DNA of 64,000 nt from Rugamonas apoptosis (GTDB lineage Bacteria; Pseudomonadota; Gammaproteobacteria; Burkholderiales; Burkholderiaceae_D), in the NCBI RefSeq assembly GCF_014042355.1, contig NZ_JACEZU010000004.1, positions 124,001 through 188,000 of the forward strand, read 5' to 3'. Of the stretch, positions 60,803 through 64,000 are shown piece after piece. Under the pieces are notes generated by a model that searched no databases, was not told the DNA's origin, and was given only the letters and a program-made list of their open reading frames with translations. How positions within the stretch are numbered: position 1 is the first letter of the stretch; each line of letters starts with the position of its first letter. Both the position numbers and the translations under genes were made by a program.

Positions 60803-61600
60803 TTAACGTTTCAGCGCGGGGGCGTCGAACTTGCCGCCCTCGGCGCTCTTGGCCAGATACATGGTGAGCGCCGTCACCGCGTCCGATGCGTACACCGGTT
60901 CGGGGAAGCGCTGCTGGCGGAAGCAGTCCATCAGCCGGTGCTGCATGGTGCGCACCTCGCCCTGCGACACGCGGTACGCCGGCCAGGTGGTGTAAGCCGC
61001 CTGCGCGTTGGCCTTGTTGAGCATATTGGGCAGCTCCTGCAGGCGGATACGCTGGCCGTTGGCGCCATGGCAGGTGGCGCACGCGAAATCGTGCGCGCCG
61101 CCACGGTAGAAGAACAGCTTCTTGCCCACCTCGTAAGCCTGCTTCTCCAGCGGATGCGCGGTGGAAACGGCCATCATCATGCCGCGCGACTCGGCCGCCA
61201 CGTAGCTCATGATGGCTTCGATGTCGGATGGGTTGCCGGGCGAGGCGAAGGGATTCTTGAGCGCCTCCGCCTGGGTCAGGCCCTGGATCGTCACGCGGCA
61301 GTATGCGAGCCGCTGTTCCGCGTCCATCACCTTGCCGGTGTCCTTGAAAAAGCGCGGCAGCGCCACGTAGGCGCCTTTCAGCACGCCCGGACCCTGGCCC
61401 ATGTCGCACGTCTCCAGCGTCGCCTGCTTCGGACCGGCCTTCTTCTTCCACAGTTCCTCGCCGCGCATTTCCCACAACTCGGCGGGATTACCGTCGGCCA
61501 GCATCTGCCGGTATTTGGCGATTTCGTCGGTGGCCGACGTCTGCGCCCACGCCGGCAAGACCGCCAGCGCCGACAGGATCAAACCAGCACTTCTTTTCAT
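60803..61600 (-). CDS. soxA: SoxA cytochrome c (mono-haem type)
   Basis: A 265-residue periplasmic L-cysteine S-thiosulfotransferase subunit with a signal peptide (LSALAVLPAWAQ). One haem motif, CATCHGANGQRIR, is visible. Where di-haem SoxA has a first haem there are only isolated cysteines (ETCDMG, YCRV), so this is the mono-haem form. The late DCFRQQRFPEPVYASDAVTALTMYLA carries the expected cysteine ligand region. GGAGGAGAC precedes the ATG at 61598-61600. Confidence 0.94.
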   Translation of the reverse strand: MKRSAGLILSALAVLPAWAQTSATDEIAKYRQMLADGNPAELWEMRGEELWKKKAGPKQATLETCDMGQGPGVLKGAYVALPRFFKDTGKVMDAEQRLAYCRVTIQGLTQAEALKNPFASPGNPSDIEAIMSYVAAESRGMMMAVSTAHPLEKQAYEVGKKLFFYRGGAHDFACATCHGANGQRIRLQELPNMLNKANAQAAYTTWPAYRVSQGEVRTMQHRLMDCFRQQRFPEPVYASDAVTALTMYLAKSAEGGKFDAPALKR

Positions 61601-61638
61601 CGTGTCTCCTCCGATTGCTTGCCTGGCGTGGCGCCACA

Positions 61639-61950
61639 TCAGCTGACGACGCCTTCGTCGGTGCGGCTGTCGCCCGTATTGTCGGTCCAGGTCACGCTGA
61701 CCTTGTCACCCTTGGCGCCGCCCTTGAATTTGAACGACAGGAACGGGTCTTTCGACACCGAGGGGCCGAACTGCGCGTCCAGCACCACCTTGTCCTTGCA
61801 CTTGACCACCAGCGTCTTGATGTGGTGGGCCGGTATCACCTTGCCCGCCGCGTCCTTGCGCTGGCCCGTCTCCATATCGTGACGCATCAAAATCTTCACT
61901 TCCACCGTGTCGCCCGCGGCAGCGGCGCGAATACGCATCGGATCACCCAT
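61639..61950 (-). CDS. soxZ: SoxZ sulfur-carrier subunit
   Basis: A 103-residue immunoglobulin-fold partner of SoxY. MRIRAAAAGDTVEVKILMRHDMETGQRKD, IPAHHIKTLVV and the C-terminal DKVSVTWTDNTGDSRTDEG are typical. It has no signal peptide and is carried to the periplasm with SoxY. AAAGGAAAG lies before the ATG; it follows soxY closely. Confidence 0.95.
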   Translation of the reverse strand: MGDPMRIRAAAAGDTVEVKILMRHDMETGQRKDAAGKVIPAHHIKTLVVKCKDKVVLDAQFGPSVSKDPFLSFKFKGGAKGDKVSVTWTDNTGDSRTDEGVVS

Positions 61951-61996
61951 GATCTTTCCTTTACTGTGATGTTTTAGAGACTCGCAAGCGTGTGGC

Positions 61997-62458
61997 TCAA
62001 CCGCCGCAACCGCCCAGCGTGACCTTGATTTCCTTGCTGGCCACCAGCCACTTGCCGTCCGCCTTGACCAGCGCGTGCACGTTCGAGGTGGCGCCCATCT
62101 TGACGCGGGTGCTGATGGCGGGCTCGGTGCCGGCCGGGATCGCGAAAGCGGCCGACATGGCGCTCGGGTTCTTGTCCACCAAAATGGCCATGTATTCCGT
62201 GTTGGGCGCCTTGGACGCGACCGACACCGGCACCACGGCGCCGTTTTCAGCGATATCCGGGCCGCTCACGATCACGTCGGGGCTGACGGCGAACTTGTCG
62301 CCACCGAGCGCCTTGAGCACATCTTCCAGGCTCTTGGCATCGAACACCTTCTGGCTCCATTCAGCCGCGAAGACGTCGGACGGCTTGAGCAGGCCCGCCG
62401 TAAATGCCATGCCCAGCACGGACGAAATCCGCAGCATGTCGCGTCGACTTTGATTCAT
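61997..62458 (-). CDS. soxY: SoxY sulfur-carrier protein
   Basis: A 153-residue carrier with a Tat signal (QSRRDMLRISSVLGMAFTAG) and the diagnostic C-terminal swinging arm GGCGG, whose cysteine holds thiosulfate during oxidation. The body contains VPVSVASKAPNTEYMAILVDKNP and THV-like SNVHALVKADGKW. The ATG at 62456-62458 is chosen because AGGAGAG precedes it and it starts the Tat signal. Confidence 0.96.
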   Translation of the reverse strand: MNQSRRDMLRISSVLGMAFTAGLLKPSDVFAAEWSQKVFDAKSLEDVLKALGGDKFAVSPDVIVSGPDIAENGAVVPVSVASKAPNTEYMAILVDKNPSAMSAAFAIPAGTEPAISTRVKMGATSNVHALVKADGKWLVASKEIKVTLGGCGG

Positions 62459-62593
62459 CACTCTCTCTCCTATCGAAAAATACAGGGCTGGCTGGTGGCC
62501 GGCCCACGGTTGCCGCAGTCTTGCTGCTGCCTTCATGGTTGCTGCATTCGGACGGGCGGGCCATGCCGGCCCACCCAGTGTAACGCTTCGTTG

Positions 62594-63718
62594 TTACTTC
62601 GCGCCGGCCAGCACCCAGGTCACCAGGGTCTGGAGCTCATCGTCCTTCAAACTGGCCTGGGCCGGCATGGGGATGGTGCCCCAGGTGCCGCTGGTGCCGG
62701 CGCGGACCTTGGCGGCCAGCGCGGCGGGCGCGCCCGCGTCACCCCGGTAGCGGGCCGCCACATCGCTGAACGCGGGACCGACGATCTTGTTGGTGATGCC
62801 GTGGCAGGCCACGCAGGCATTCTGCTTCGCCAGCTTCAGGCCCGCGCTCTCGGCGCCCACCTGGGCGGCGGCAGAAGCGTTCACATTAGCGGCTGCACCT
62901 GCGGCGACGGAGGCGACAGGACTGGCGGCACCTATCGGCGCGGCCGGCGCGGGTTTGGTGGTGTCCGCACCGCGCACGGGGCCGAAGGTCCGGTTCTGCA
63001 GCGCGATATTGCCGTGCGCGTTGCGCGATGGTTCCGGCAAGGTCGAACGCACACCTGGTTCGACCGGGCAGTTCTTCATGCACACCACGCTATGCACATC
63101 GGGCTTGCCCTTGAGGTCCCACATGCCGTGTTTCGTGTCCATGCCATTCCGGTTCGGCATGCGTTGCTGCACCTGCGCGATGTTCTGGTCCGACAGTGTG
63201 AAATCGTCCGGCACGATCTCGCCCATGTTCAGGATGTAGGCCAGCACGGCGTACACCTCGTCCGTCTTGAGCGACTTGGGCGCCGTCCACGGCATGGCGC
63301 GGTTGATGTAGTCCCACAGCGTGGAGACGGTGGCCACCTTCATCAGGGTGGTCTTCTGCGGCTGGCGGCCCGTCTTCAGCGCGGCCACATGGCCGGTCTT
63401 GATATCGTCGGCCGTGGTGCCGCCCACGATCGGGGTGAACACTTCATTCGATTCGCCGAAGGTGCCGTGGCAGCTGGCGCAACGCCCTTCCCAGATCACC
63501 TGGCCGGCGGCCACCGTACCCGCGCCCTTGGGCAAGCCCTTGAAATCGGGCCGCACATCGATATCCCAGGCCGCCACTTCCGCCGCCGTGGCGGGACGCC
63601 CCAGGCCCGTGGGCGTGGACGTGACTGCGGCGGCGGGTGCGGCCTGCGCCTGCCAAGCCGCGCCGGCCAAAGCCAGCACGAGAACGTGCCTGAAAGCGGA
63701 TTTAATAAACCTGGACAT
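62594..63718 (-). CDS. soxD: SoxD di-haem cytochrome c subunit of sulfane dehydrogenase
   Basis: A 374-residue periplasmic di-haem cytochrome. After the signal peptide (VLVLALAGAAWQAQA), haem 1 is in GRCASCHGTFGE and haem 2 in NACVACHGITNKIVGPAF, with an Ala-rich linker between the domains. Motif order matches SoxD, which takes electrons from SoxC. The first codons overlap the end of soxC by 17 bases. Presence of SoxCD implies complete oxidation of sulfane sulfur to sulfate without sulfur globules. Confidence 0.93.
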   Translation of the reverse strand: MSRFIKSAFRHVLVLALAGAAWQAQAAPAAAVTSTPTGLGRPATAAEVAAWDIDVRPDFKGLPKGAGTVAAGQVIWEGRCASCHGTFGESNEVFTPIVGGTTADDIKTGHVAALKTGRQPQKTTLMKVATVSTLWDYINRAMPWTAPKSLKTDEVYAVLAYILNMGEIVPDDFTLSDQNIAQVQQRMPNRNGMDTKHGMWDLKGKPDVHSVVCMKNCPVEPGVRSTLPEPSRNAHGNIALQNRTFGPVRGADTTKPAPAAPIGAASPVASVAAGAAANVNASAAAQVGAESAGLKLAKQNACVACHGITNKIVGPAFSDVAARYRGDAGAPAALAAKVRAGTSGTWGTIPMPAQASLKDDELQTLVTWVLAGAK

Positions 63719-64000
63719 TGGACACCTCGCCGGATTGTGCGACTTGCCAGGACTGGATCGCGTTGTTGTGATAAATGGATTTGGTGCCGCGCACGGCGCG
63801 CAGTTCGTTGATCTTGGGCTGCACATAGCCCGTCTCGTCGATCGCGCGCGACTGCAGCACGGTGGGCGAGCCGTCCCACACCCAGTCGATGTTAAAGCGG
63901 GTCAGGCACTTGGGCAGCACGGGCGACTCCAGCCGCGCCGTGCGCCAGTTGCGCCCGCCGTCCACCGACACATCGACCCGCTTGATCCGGCCCCGGCCCG
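63702..64000 (-). CDS. soxC: SoxC sulfane dehydrogenase molybdenum subunit, partial
   Basis: The last roughly 98 residues of the SoxC molybdopterin subunit, with the 5' end beyond the window. GRGRIKRVDVSVDGGRNW, RFNIDWVWDGSP, SRAIDETGYVQP and a final IYHNNAIQSWQV are the dimerisation-domain motifs of the sulfite-oxidase family, in the SoxC version. It overlaps soxD. It appears to be the first gene of the visible sox row; upstream genes cannot be seen. Confidence 0.92.
   Translation of the reverse strand, partial: GRGRIKRVDVSVDGGRNWRTARLESPVLPKCLTRFNIDWVWDGSPTVLQSRAIDETGYVQPKINELRAVRGTKSIYHNNAIQSWQVAQSGEVSNVQVY

Overview
The window reads as a chromosomal segment of a GC-rich betaproteobacterium, most likely an Oxalobacteraceae member of the Massilia/Duganella/Janthinobacterium group. 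That placement rests on family-level recognition of the proteins, GC-rich codon use and the style of the palindromic intergenic repeats; no rRNA gene is present to confirm it. There are no rRNA or tRNA genes, no CRISPR array, no intact insertion sequence and no prophage.

Layout. 1-8430: the end of a zinc alcohol dehydrogenase with its divergent AraC regulator; a probably exported two-subunit molybdenum hydroxylase (IorA/IorB type) with an XdhC maturation protein; a LysR gene divergent from a DUF1330/quinone-reductase pair; and a Yip1-type membrane protein. 8520-23708: a purine-catabolism region with a Tsx-like outer-membrane channel, an AzgA-type purine permease, a histidine-ammonia-lyase-like enzyme, membrane urate hydroxylase PuuD, a LysR regulator, a fused OHCU decarboxylase/allantoate amidohydrolase, XdhA-XdhB-XdhC and guanine deaminase. 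23790-34282: an acyl-CoA ligase and an SRPBCC protein, then on the minus strand a glyoxylate-salvage operon (gcl, hyi, glxR, glycerate kinase, pyruvate kinase) that ends in a urea transporter, with a divergent LysR gene.

Together these genes would take up purines, convert guanine to xanthine to urate and onward to urea plus glyoxylate, and feed glyoxylate into glycerate and pyruvate. The HIU hydrolase, allantoinase and ureidoglycolate steps are not encoded in this window.

34519-44042: a Tat-signal DsrE-like protein, a quinone oxidoreductase with a divergent LysR, a DUF481 outer-membrane protein, purT, a free-standing toxin/immunity pair of the Tse2/Tsi2 type, and a minus-strand operon of DUF2141 protein, carotenoid oxygenase, LytS-type kinase and LytTR regulator. 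44288-52910: two related hybrid sensor kinases head to head, then a group of likely nitric-oxide/nitrosative-stress genes (truncated haemoglobin, DUF1971 protein, haemerythrin) with an NsrR-like site. 52911-57787: a compositionally foreign, AT-rich island carrying one large gene, an alpha/beta hydrolase fused to a STAND NTPase with a long helical C-terminus, next to a decayed IS481-type transposase. This is the best candidate for a poorly described (probably anti-phage) system. 57788-64000: a minus-strand sulfur-oxidation (sox) operon, soxC-D-Y-Z-A-X-B plus a thioredoxin-fold protein, with soxC cut by the window edge.
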